The notes beneath the pieces are model-generated. The model saw only the letters and a program-made list of their open reading frames with translations. It was not told the DNA's origin and did not search any database. A program made the translations under genes and the position numbers. Below, piece after piece: positions 17,195 through 25,074 of a DNA stretch of 64,000 nucleotides (the stretch's first letter is position 1; each line of letters starts with the position of its first letter). The stretch is taken from positions 496,001-560,000 of the forward strand of contig CAVPVB010000007.1 of NCBI GenBank assembly GCA_963709085.1, given 5' to 3'. The stretch is from Rhodovastum sp963709085. Lineage in GTDB: Bacteria; Pseudomonadota; Alphaproteobacteria; Acetobacterales; Acetobacteraceae.

Positions 17195-18661
17195 TCAGAA
17201 CTCGGCATGCAGGCGCAGCGCGATCACGGATACGGGACCGCGCTGGCGATTATAGGCCGGGTTGTTGATGAACTGATAGTCGGCGGAAACATTGGCAAAG
17301 CTGAAGGCAGCGTATTTGTAATACGCCTCAAATATCTGCTCGGGGCCGGCCTCCGGAAGCTGGCCATCGCCGATGATCCCGCCCAGGCCGCCGGCGGCAA
17401 AATATTGCTTGGCGGCATGGGAAATCTGATTGACCACGCCGGCCAGACCCACCGTATCCTGCGGTCGCCCCCAGCGCGTGCCGGCCAGCGACAGGCCGAA
17501 TGACACTGACTGGTCGATGTCGGTGAAATCGTCCTGCTCCACGCTGCCCTGCGCCCAGCCGGCGCGGGCGAACACGCCGAGATCGGGCGCAATCTGCTGT
17601 TCCATGTTGAACCCCACGCCGTATTTGCTCTGCCAGTGGCGCACATTACCGGTCGCAGGCGTCTGGCCGGTCGCGGCTCCCAGTGCCAGCGCGTCGTTGT
17701 AGGTGCCGAGATTGCCAAAGGTCATCCAGGACATCACCTTGAGCTTGCCGGGGCGATCCCACAGCGTATGCCGCTCTTCCAGTTCCATGACGTACTGGTC
17801 CTGCTGCAACAGCGGGATGTTGAGATAGGCGCTGTTCGGCACGTTCGTCAGGTCGAATGCCCCGACCCGGGCGGTCCAGCGTCCCTGGTACCACTCCATC
17901 GCGGCGCCGTAGGTCGCGCCCCAGGCATCCGCCGCGAAGTCGAAGGCTCCTTCGTCGAGGATCGCCCAGTTCAGGAAATCTTCGCGCGGGTCATGCGCGT
18001 AGGTGTTGGTGTCGAATATGTCGACGAGGGAGTATTTGCCGATGGTGATCACCACCCGGTCCGCGGTCCGCGTGCCGCCAAGCTGGTTCAGATCGGGTTC
18101 CACCTTTTCGCTGTCGCCGCCCAGATCGATGGTTTGCCGGAAGAATGCGCGCGCCACCCGGAAATAGGGGTCGGTCGCACCGAGCTTGAACGCCTCGCCG
18201 CTGACATACCCGGCCACACCGAGGCTGTTGCCCAGCCCGAAGCCCTGGTCGATTTCCGGATTGACCCAGATTTCCGCGCCCTGCCACGGACTAAAGCCGC
18301 CATAGAGGGTGATATCGAAGGTTTCGCGGCCATTCTCAGCCGCCGGCAGGCTGTGCGGTCCCTCGTAGTTGGAGCGGAACGCCGGCTGATACCCCCAGAC
18401 AGTGGTGCTCTGAGCGTGGATGGCCCATTGCTGGGGACCAATGTCGTCCTGCAGTACGGCATCGTCCGCGGCTGCCGCAACAGACCAGAACAAGAGCGGT
18501 GCGATCAGCAGGCGACGCAGACGGGGAAACGACGCTTCGAGCCCGGCCTGCAGCCGCAGCGTTACGCGATTGCCCGGAACCAGCGTGACCCTTGGGAAAG
18601 CAACGAGATCGACGTCACAGGCTGACGACTGCCCAGATAGAAAGTCCGCAATGCCAGTCAT
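17195..18661 (-). CDS. OprB-type outer-membrane porin
   Basis: A 488-residue outer-membrane beta-barrel of the carbohydrate-selective porin family. Features: a signal-like hydrophobic segment (LLIAPLLFWSVAAAA, about residues 51-65, ending in an Ala-rich cleavage site), alternating aromatic beta strands throughout, characteristic ITIGKYSLVDIFDTNTYAHD-type core, and a C-terminal Phe. The 50 residues before the signal segment suggest the true start may be a non-ATG codon further in. It is transcribed toward the ATP-grasp operon. Family members pass sugars or other small solutes; in this cluster uptake of a chelated metal is possible but unproven. Confidence 0.8.
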   Translation of the reverse strand: MTGIADFLSGQSSACDVDLVAFPRVTLVPGNRVTLRLQAGLEASFPRLRRLLIAPLLFWSVAAAADDAVLQDDIGPQQWAIHAQSTTVWGYQPAFRSNYEGPHSLPAAENGRETFDITLYGGFSPWQGAEIWVNPEIDQGFGLGNSLGVAGYVSGEAFKLGATDPYFRVARAFFRQTIDLGGDSEKVEPDLNQLGGTRTADRVVITIGKYSLVDIFDTNTYAHDPREDFLNWAILDEGAFDFAADAWGATYGAAMEWYQGRWTARVGAFDLTNVPNSAYLNIPLLQQDQYVMELEERHTLWDRPGKLKVMSWMTFGNLGTYNDALALGAATGQTPATGNVRHWQSKYGVGFNMEQQIAPDLGVFARAGWAQGSVEQDDFTDIDQSVSFGLSLAGTRWGRPQDTVGLAGVVNQISHAAKQYFAAGGLGGIIGDGQLPEAGPEQIFEAYYKYAAFSFANVSADYQFINNPAYNRQRGPVSVIALRLHAEF

Positions 18662-18859
18662 TTTGAACCATACTGATCGTTACGCCGGGTCTTGTCGGCT
18701 GCAACGCAGGCATAACAAGTCGGTTCAGACCGACATCCGTCGCCGTTCATCCAAATATCATCATGGAAGCGGTGACAAGCCAGGGCGGATCGATCGACGG
18801 CAGATGGGCAAAGTGAAGACTGTCACGCCATCGATGCGATCGGCCGTGGCCGGAAGAAC

Positions 18860-18886
18860 CTGGCGCCGTTACGCAGGCGGCGCCAG
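18860..18886 (-). terminator. Hairpin behind the ZIP transporter gene
   Basis: CTGGCGCCG (18860-18868) pairs perfectly with CGGCGCCAG (18878-18886), 9-nt loop, just downstream of the ZIP stop codon. On the minus strand it is followed by GTTCTTCC. Confidence 0.65.
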
Positions 18887-18915
18887 GAGCAGGAAAAAGA
18901 GCCGCTACGCGCTCG

Positions 18916-19593
18916 TCAGACAACCAGGCAGGTCAGTCCGGCCAACACCGCGCCGCCGGCAGTCGTTGCGGCGAGCCTGCGGCCGGTCAGCACAGCCGCG
19001 TGCTTCCGGCCGCCCGGGGCCAGCAGCATCAGCGACTTGACCAGCACGACGAGCATAACGCCCGCCGCGAAGGCCAGAGCGGGTTTCTGAATGTTTTCCG
19101 GCAGCACGACGGCCGTCCCGACCGGAATAAGCAGCGACAGGGCCCCGGCCACCGCCCAGCGCCGGCCGATGGAAAGACGGTCGGCCAGCGAGAACACCAC
19201 CATTCCCTCCGGCAATTTATGCGCGATGGCGCCGCCGAGGACCAGAACGGACGCCGTCGGAGCGGCGGTCGCCAGGACGATGCCTTCGCAAATATTGTGC
19301 AATCCCATGCCGCCGAGTGCCGCCGTCGTGCCGGCGCCCGATCCGCGCTCACCGGCCTTGAACATCAGGACGACACCGGCCACGAAGCCGGCCGCCAGAG
19401 CCAGCCAGCCCAGGGAATAGTCTTCGGTCGCGTCGGGGATGATGTCGGCCAGCACGATGCAGATGGCAAACCCGAGCCCGAAGCATGACAGGGCCGCCCG
19501 CCGGACACCGTCCGCGGTGGCAACGAAGATGGCTGCGCCGATGAGCTCGGCTGCAGCCATGACGGCTGCGAACAACAGGGAACCATGGATCAT
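18916..19593 (-). CDS. ZIP family metal transporter
   Basis: Inner-membrane divalent-metal importer of the ZIP family, substrates typically Zn, Fe or Mn. The 225 residues form about seven or eight helices and carry the paired binding motifs GLHNICEGIV and AHKLPEGMV, the HNxxEG and HxxPEG sequences of helices IV and V. The ATG at 19593 is chosen for the GGAG 9 nt upstream; the reading frame is open further but has no membrane segment there. It sits between the porin and the DUF2478-DUF364 gene on the same strand. Metal supply for the nitrogenase-related genes is a reasonable inference. Confidence 0.87.
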   Translation of the reverse strand: MIHGSLLFAAVMAAAELIGAAIFVATADGVRRAALSCFGLGFAICIVLADIIPDATEDYSLGWLALAAGFVAGVVLMFKAGERGSGAGTTAALGGMGLHNICEGIVLATAAPTASVLVLGGAIAHKLPEGMVVFSLADRLSIGRRWAVAGALSLLIPVGTAVVLPENIQKPALAFAAGVMLVVLVKSLMLLAPGGRKHAAVLTGRRLAATTAGGAVLAGLTCLVV

Positions 19594-19894
19594 GAAGCTA
19601 AACTCCGTGGGTTGAAGACAAACTTTGCAGAGTTGAGCGACAATCCTGCCGCTCGAGCCTGACCGGATACGCAGCCGCTCGCCAGTCGTCAGCATTCGCC
19701 GCGTCCCGGTCGGGCAGGTTCTGCCGTACGGACACGCGCGTTGGAATGGAACGGCTCAGGCCGCTATCCGCCGCCTCCCCGCCCGCTTTCCATCAGGAAA
19801 GCCGGAGAGACGACCCCAGCGAGGCCATTACATCGGACCAGACGAATGGTGACGCCGGCATGGCACTCACGATGATGCGAGGGGTGCATCTGTG

Positions 19895-21190
19895 TCAACC
19901 GGAAATCCAGGCGGCCTCGCGGACAGCTTCGTTCCCAGATGTACATAGCGCGTTGGCGGATTCGGTATCGGAATTTTCTGTGGCGGGCGCTGCGCGTTTG
20001 CGGGAGATGTGCATGAAACGTCCGAAACGTCCGAATTCGCGCGCCGTGGCGCCGGCACGGATCGCCGCCGCAAGACCCGTGCTGTCGGTGACGACCAGAC
20101 CTCCCAGCACATCAAGTCCGTACTCGTGCAGCCGCGGTGTCATGGGTGTCGCCGGGCCGATGAGGGCGACCGGACGGTTGCGGGCAAGCCGGAGGATGCG
20201 CGGCAGGCTGCGGTTGACCACGTTCGAGGCATTGACCACTGCCGCGCTGCACCCGGGCAGCAGCGTATCCATTGCGACAATCGGGAATTCGCCCGGCCGC
20301 GGATCGGCCTCGATCACGGCGCAATTCGGCAGGATGCCGTCGATGCCCGGAAAGGCGCCGATCGCCACCACCTGTCCGGTCAGCTTGCGAAACGCCTTGA
20401 CCCCGTTGCCAGCCGGCCCGGCGAGATCGAAACGATTATAATGGGCGTTGATGGCGGCGACGCCGAGCGCCATTTCCAGCGGGTCCCACGACCGCGACAA
20501 CGCCGCGAGGGCCCGCAGGCTTTGCCGGGCCAGGCGCGGCAGCCGGGGCAGCAGGTCGCGCGGATGCCGGGGCAAGGGGGCCAGCCCGACACCGGCCGGC
20601 CCCTCCACCATGATCCATCGCGGGCCACAGACGATGCCGCGCACGTCATGCTCGCTGACGCCGAGGGCGAGGTCGCGGTACAGCTGTTCCGGTCCCCACC
20701 AGGACCAGAGCGACGCGAGGTCCGGTGCGATCATCGAGCCGTCACGCCGCGCATAGCTGTGCCATTTGTGGATGCACTGGCCGGCGATGGAGGTCAGCAG
20801 CGGCATGCCACGTGTGCCCTGCGGATCGAGGCTCGCGCCGACGCTGTCGGTTGCGCCGATGCAGGCATAGAAATGGCTGATCACCAGCAGGTCGGCCTCT
20901 TCGCGCATGGCGCGGCGCAGATAGTCGGCGGCGGCTTCCCGTTCGATCGTCCGGTTTGTGGCCGTGCTGATGTCGAGATATTCGATTCGCGGCGCGCATC
21001 CCTGGCCCTTGCCGGTGTTGCCGCGATTATTGTGCTGCACATAGCCGCCGACGTTGAAGCCGCGGGCACGCAGACCGAGGGCGAATTCCGCCAGCAGATC
21101 ATCGACGAGCTCGGCGGGATCATGCACCACCACGCCGGGTCTGATCCAGGGCGTTTGACTGGCCGCGCGATCGCAGATGGTGTCGGGCAT
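19895..21190 (-). CDS. DUF2478-DUF364 fusion protein, likely metal/molybdenum related
   Basis: A 431-residue soluble fusion. Residues about 15-175 match DUF2478, a small NTPase-like domain usually coded next to molybdate or nitrogenase genes (GVVVHDPAELVDDLLAEFAL, GYVQHNNRG). Residues about 225-390 match the DUF4213/DUF364 unit proposed to bind or chelate heavy metals (GVAAINAHYNRFD, AIGAFPGID, ALIGPATPMTPRLHEYGLD). A GG-N10-GC element of sigma-54 type lies about 160 bp upstream (21349-21364), which would put it under NifA-type control. Likely role: Mo or heterometal handling for nitrogenase. The domain names are firm by pattern; the role is inferred. Confidence 0.75.
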   Translation of the reverse strand: MPDTICDRAASQTPWIRPGVVVHDPAELVDDLLAEFALGLRARGFNVGGYVQHNNRGNTGKGQGCAPRIEYLDISTATNRTIEREAAADYLRRAMREEADLLVISHFYACIGATDSVGASLDPQGTRGMPLLTSIAGQCIHKWHSYARRDGSMIAPDLASLWSWWGPEQLYRDLALGVSEHDVRGIVCGPRWIMVEGPAGVGLAPLPRHPRDLLPRLPRLARQSLRALAALSRSWDPLEMALGVAAINAHYNRFDLAGPAGNGVKAFRKLTGQVVAIGAFPGIDGILPNCAVIEADPRPGEFPIVAMDTLLPGCSAAVVNASNVVNRSLPRILRLARNRPVALIGPATPMTPRLHEYGLDVLGGLVVTDSTGLAAAIRAGATAREFGRFGRFMHISRKRAAPATENSDTESANALCTSGNEAVREAAWISG

Positions 21191-21348
21191 GGATCAGCGA
21201 CAGCTCAGATGGAACAATCCCTGGCGGGCGGTGGCGGAATGGCAATGCATCGCCTGTGGCGGCCGATCGCTGGCGCGGATGGGATGTGCAGAAATGTCAC
21301 TCATGGCCGGTCTGCTCCTGGGTCTTGCGTCGTCGGGCAGGCGAGTCC

Positions 21349-21364
21349 TGCAAATAGCACGCCA
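21349..21364 (-). promoter_or_regulatory. Putative sigma-54 promoter of the DUF2478-DUF364 gene
   Basis: Minus strand TGGCGT-GCTAT-TTGCA keeps the GG-N10-GC core and differs from the TGGCAC-N5-TTGCW consensus in two bases of the -24 box. It lies about 160 bp before the start codon. No perfect TGT-N10-ACA activator site was found nearby; TGT-N10-ACC occurs at about 21380-21395. Confidence 0.6.
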
Positions 21365-21448
21365 TGGCCGCTTGCCTGTGTCGCTGTGGCGACCCGATAA
21401 TTGCGCTGCGCCGGTGACGCGCGGATGCTGAGCAAGGAGGATGGAGCT

Positions 21449-21895
21449 TTGGCGACGGTCCTGTTCTGGGAGAAGCCCGGCTGTGCCGGCAATGCGCGCC
21501 AGAAGGCGCTGCTGGTGGCGTCCGGACATGCGGTGTTGGCGCGCGATCTGCGCGCCGAGCCCTGGACGGCCGGGCGGCTGCGGCCGTTCTTTGCGGATCG
21601 GTCGGTGGCGGAATGGTTCAACCAAAATTCGCCGCGGGTGAAATCGGGCGAGGTTCGGCCGGAGACGCTGGACGAGGCGGCAGCACTGTCGCTGATGCTT
21701 GCGGACCCGCTGTTGATTCGCCGGCCGTTGCTGCAGGTGGGTGAGCGCTGCGAGGCCGGTTTCGATCAGGCGCTGGTGGCGGCGTGGATTGGCTTGCAGG
21801 TGACCGGACCGGCGGTGGACGAGACCTGCCAACGCCATGCGCCCGGCGCCTGCCGCGTGGCCGAACCGGCCGGCACCGACGCGTTAGAGAAGTAA
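21449..21895 (+). CDS. nifO: Nitrogenase-associated ArsC/Spx-like protein
   Basis: A 148-residue thioredoxin-fold protein of the nitrogenase-associated (NifO-like) ArsC family: it opens ATVLFWEKPGCAGNARQKALL, with a single Cys where ArsC has its active site, then DLRAEPWTAGRLRPFF and LMLADPLLIRRPLL, all family blocks. The TTG at 21449 has AAGGAGG 8 nt upstream; an in-frame ATG at 21425 lacks a good ribosome site. It converges on nifH, sharing the hairpin at 21918-21954. In Azotobacter, nifO influences molybdenum partition toward FeMo-cofactor; that role here is by family. Gene symbol by similarity only. Confidence 0.8.
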   Translation: MATVLFWEKPGCAGNARQKALLVASGHAVLARDLRAEPWTAGRLRPFFADRSVAEWFNQNSPRVKSGEVRPETLDEAAALSLMLADPLLIRRPLLQVGERCEAGFDQALVAAWIGLQVTGPAVDETCQRHAPGACRVAEPAGTDALEK

Positions 21896-21917
21896 CCAGC
21901 AGCTTTCGCCACGATGT

Positions 21918-21954
21918 CCGTCTCCGCAGGCGCAAGCTCTGCCTGCGGAGACGG
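21918..21954. terminator. Bidirectional hairpin between the NifO-like gene and nifH
   Basis: CCGTCTCCGCAGGC (21918-21931) and GCCTGCGGAGACGG (21941-21954) form a perfect 14-bp stem with a 9-nt loop, between two convergent stop codons. Confidence 0.8.
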
Positions 21955-21964
21955 TCGGATCGGA

Positions 21965-22886
21965 TCAGGCCTCCGCGGGCACGCGCACCGCGCAGGCGGC
22001 CAGAGCGGCGGCGGCTTCCTGGGCCTGGATTTCGGCGAGTTCCTGCTCGGCGGTCTTCATGATGCCGAACTCCAGCAGCATGTCCTCCAGTTCCTCCATG
22101 CTGATCGGCGTGGGGATGGTGCCGTTGCCGGAGTTGTTGTGGATCTTGGTGGCCAGCGTGCGGTACTCCTGCGACTGCTTGGAGTTGGGCGCATACTGGA
22201 TGCAGGTCATCTTGCGCAGTTCGGCATGCTGCACGCTGTTGGACCGCGGCACGAAGTGGATCAGCTTGGTGTTGATGCGCGCGGCCAGAGCCGAGGCCAG
22301 TTCCTCTTCACGGTCGGTCTGGCGCTCGTTGCAGATCAGCCCGCCGAGACGCACGCCGCCGGAATGCGCATACTTCAGAATGCCCTTGGCGATGTTGTTG
22401 GCGGCATACAGCGCCATCATCTCGCCGGACATGACGATGTAGATTTCCTGCGCCTTGTTTTCGCGGATCGGCATGGCGAAGCCGCCGCACACCACGTCGC
22501 CGAGCACGTCATAGGAGACGTAGTCGACGTCGTCATAGGCGCCGTTTTCCTCCAGGAAGTTGATGGCGGTGATGACGCCGCGGCCGGCGCAGCCAACGCC
22601 CGGCTCCGGGCCGCCAGAACTCGGCGCATTTGATGCCCTTGTAGCCGATCTTGAGCACGTCCTGCAGTTCGAGGTCCTCGACCGAGCCGGCTTCGGCGGC
22701 CAGGCTCAGCACCGTATCCTGCAGCTTGGTGTTGAGGATCAGGCGGGTGGAGTCCGCCTTCGGGTCGCAGCCGACGATGAGGATCTTCTGGTCCATCTCG
22801 ACCAGGGCGGCGAGGGTGTTCTGGGAGGTGGTCGACTTGCCGATGCCTCCCTTGCCGTAGAACGCAATCTGACGAAGCGCGGCCAT
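21965..22886 (-). CDS. nifH: Nitrogenase iron protein NifH, frameshifted as sequenced
   Basis: Fe protein of nitrogenase, the ATP-driven electron donor to MoFe protein. The first 95 residues carry the P-loop GKGGIGKS and GCDPKADSTRL; after IKCAE the frame is lost by one extra base near 22612 (GAGTTCTGGC where GAGTCTGGC would continue to GGPEPGVGCAGRGV). The second half, GDVVCGGFAMPIRENKAQEI to the end, is intact, including the second cluster-ligating Cys. Corrected length would be about 306 residues. GAGAGGA lies 7 nt before the ATG and a sigma-54 promoter lies 83 bp upstream. No nifD or nifK follows. The frameshift may be a sequencing error. Confidence 0.92.
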
Positions 22887-22968
22887 GCTGGTGTCCTCTC
22901 AGGTGACGTTGGCGCTGGATTGACGACGGGCGCGGCCAATCGTGCGTCCATTCGCCTGGGGCGTGGAT

Positions 22969-22984
22969 AGCAATCGCTGTGCCA
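22969..22984 (-). promoter_or_regulatory. Sigma-54 (RpoN) promoter of nifH
   Basis: Minus strand TGGCAC-AGCGA-TTGCT matches the TGGCAC-N5-TTGCW consensus at every fixed position, 83 bp before the nifH start. No TGT-N10-ACA NifA site was found between it and the IS remnant beginning near 23100. Confidence 0.88.
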
Positions 22985-23108
22985 AGGGACGCTGGTCGTG
23001 CCGGGTGGCTCATGGAGCGCCGCAGCATCAGAGGGGATCACGGATAAACGCACCTTTCAGGTACAATCCCCGGAAGAATGTACTTTTACGGCGATTCTTC
23101 ATTAGAGC

Positions 23109-23190
23109 CTATCCCGGTAGGGCGTGTCGCCAAGTGATGATGGCGAAAGCGAAATGGAGCATGGCGAGGTGGTGCCGCGCGTTTTTCATA
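23109..23190 (-). pseudogene. IS5-type transposase C-terminal fragment
   Basis: Codes for about 25 residues (KNARHHLAMLHFAFAIITW), resembling the NYLAMLHFACAL-type end of IS5 transposases. It may be the displaced tail of the transposase at 24.1-24.9 kb or belong to a second copy. Confidence 0.45.
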
Positions 23191-24080
23191 GTGCGGGGTA
23201 GAGCCGCTTCAGTTTGACGCGTGCGTCGGTGATGGTGAAATCTCGGCCTCGGGAAAATGCGTGTCGGACAATTCCTTGAGGACCTGCGCATAATCCACGG
23301 CGGCGTGACGACCGGTCACCTTGACGTGCCGCCAGCCTTCCAGTGGCGCGAACATCATGAAGATGTTGGCCGTGCCGTTGCGTTCATACGCATAGTCATG
23401 CCGGGCAACTCGCCCTGGCTTCGCCGGGATCGGCACCCGGGTTTCGGAAATCAACTGCTTCAACGTCTCGTCCGGACAGACCACGGGACGGGCTGGGTCG
23501 TGGGGTCTTTGATAGGCTTCCAGCACATCCTCCATGCTGGCTACAAAGGCGGCGTTGGCGTCCGGCGGGATGACCCATTGCTGTTGCAGGTGGGGCTTGA
23601 GCGTATTTTTTTTAGCGTCCGCCCGATCGTGTTGTCGCTGGCCCGGTCAACGATGCTCAGCTCCACGACGGTTTCTTCCAGAAGCCGCAACGTCCACTTC
23701 GCGCGCCCTGCGGGGGGCGTGGAACAGGCCAAGGCAATCAGCTTCGCCTCGGCTTGGCCATCGAAGATGCGCTTTCTCGCCGAGTTTGGCGAATGCTTGC
23801 AGGTCAGGACGGCGTCGACGCCCTCTTCCACCAGGCGCTGGCGTGCCCGAGCGACTGTGTCGACGCTGGTCTCCAGGGCCGCGGCAATCTGGCTGTCACT
23901 CCAGGCTTCGCCAGCGTCCGACGCGTCAGCGTTCAGCAAGATGCGGGCCTTCAACAGCTTCCGCGCCGGGTGTTTGCCCTTGCTGATCAGGGCGTTCAGC
24001 TGGTCCCGTTCCTCCTCGCTGAGCTTCACCACGTACTTCTTTGCCGCCTTCTTTGCCGCGATCTCCTTGGCAGCCACCAA
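23186..24080 (-). pseudogene. IS630-family transposase, internally deleted
   Basis: The N-terminal half has the helix-turn-helix region (WSDSQIAAALETSVDTVARAR) and the linker typical of IS630. A frameshift occurs near 23600 (around NPHLQQQW). The DDE domain continues through VVCPDETLKQL and DYAQVLKELSDTHFPEAE, then is cut. Downstream, in another frame, only the extreme C-terminus DFTITDARVKLKRLYPAL remains. Roughly 100 residues with the later catalytic acids are missing, so it cannot be active. Confidence 0.75.
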
Positions 24081-24121
24081 TCGTCTCCGTCTGTTCGATA
24101 CGGAACGATCGATTCAGACTT

Positions 24122-24860
24122 TCACCGCAGAGTCAAGGACGCCGGGCAGTAGTTGCCGGGCTGCTTTTCCCAGCGGATCAGGATGCGGCGAAAGCGGTTG
24201 AGCCAGGAATGGGTTCGCTCGACCACCCAGCGCCGGGCACGGGCGCCAGCGTATTGCTTCGCCTGGATCCTCACCGCGGGTGCGCAGATGCAGGGTGAAG
24301 TTGAACTCTTCGGCCAGGGCGCGTGGTTCGCGATAGTCATAGCCGTTGTCGAGGCACAGATGCTGCTTGCGTCGCCGGGTTGGCTTTGGCCGTTCAATGG
24401 GGATGGCATCAAGGGTCTCGCGCATCAGCTTGTGGTCGTTGCGGTTGGCGCCGTCGACGGCCACCGCGAGAGGCACCCCGCGGCCGTCGGTCAGTTGCGA
24501 GCGCTTCACCCCGCGTTTAGCTCGGTCTGTAGGATTCGGGCCGGTCTTTTCCCCACCAAGCGGGGCCTTGGTCATCGCCCCGTCCAAAGCCAACCAACTC
24601 CAGTCGATTCCAACCGCGCCACCGTACGCCAGCAACCCCTCCCGCCAGAATGCCGCGAACACCCCGGCGGCCATCCACTCTTGAAAGCGTCGATGCGCCG
24701 AGGACGACGAGCAGATGCTGGTCTCGTTCAGTGCGTTCCACCGACAACCTGTCCGCAGCACGAAGAAAATCGCGTCCATCGCCGAGCGGTCTGGGACCCG
24801 CGGATTGTGACAGCCCAATGGATGTTTCGGCCGCGGTGGTAGCAGCGGCTCCGCGCCCTG
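24122..24860 (-). pseudogene. IS5-family transposase, degraded
   Basis: Reading from LLPPRPKHPLGCHNPRVPDR through GCRWNALNETSICSSSSAH and the DDE segments LALDGAMTKAPLGGE and LCLDNGYDYREP. A one-base shift near 24262 moves the frame to ARRWVVERTHSWLNRFRRIL. No start codon is found in frame before a stop near 24870. Two breaks plus a missing C-terminus indicate a dead copy. Confidence 0.75.
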
Positions 24861-25074
24861 ACTACGACGCTATCGAGAAGGCCGCCGCAGCCACAAAGGT
24901 TCTGGGCGGTGCCCACATCGTCTGACAGATTTGCCGGTCGGCGGACAAATCAATGCATTTCAAAGAGTTAGGCAATGAATCCCGGCAGAGGCTCATCGAC
25001 AACCAGCAGCGCAGCGAGGCCCTGCGAGCAATCCAGGCCGAACTGCGCTGGTGACGACGAAGGCCACCTGGCAA

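Larger units (their letters stand above)
23103..24920 (-). mobile_element. Nested IS remnants (IS630 family inside or beside IS5 family)
   Basis: An IS5-family transposase gene reads from about 24860 to 24122 and stops being homologous at RWEKQPGNY. An IS630-family gene occupies 24080-23186. Then a short reading frame (HHLAMLHFAFAIITWRHAL) resumes what looks like an IS5 transposase C-terminus and ends at 23109. Simplest reading: IS630 inserted near the 3' end of an IS5-type element. All three reading frames are broken. The block ends about 120 bp upstream of the nifH promoter. Confidence 0.65.

Noticed and set aside
21240..21448. Sigma-54 promoter for the NifO-like gene on the plus strand
   Set aside because: Several TGGC sites exist but none with GG-N10-GC spacing; not reported as a feature.
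22985..23100. NifA activator site upstream of nifH
   Set aside because: No TGT-N10-ACA found; only isolated half-sites.
24862..25074. 70-codon minus-strand frame beside ISAs1 copy 1
   Set aside because: No signature; it lies in degraded IS DNA and is cut by the ISAs1 target site.
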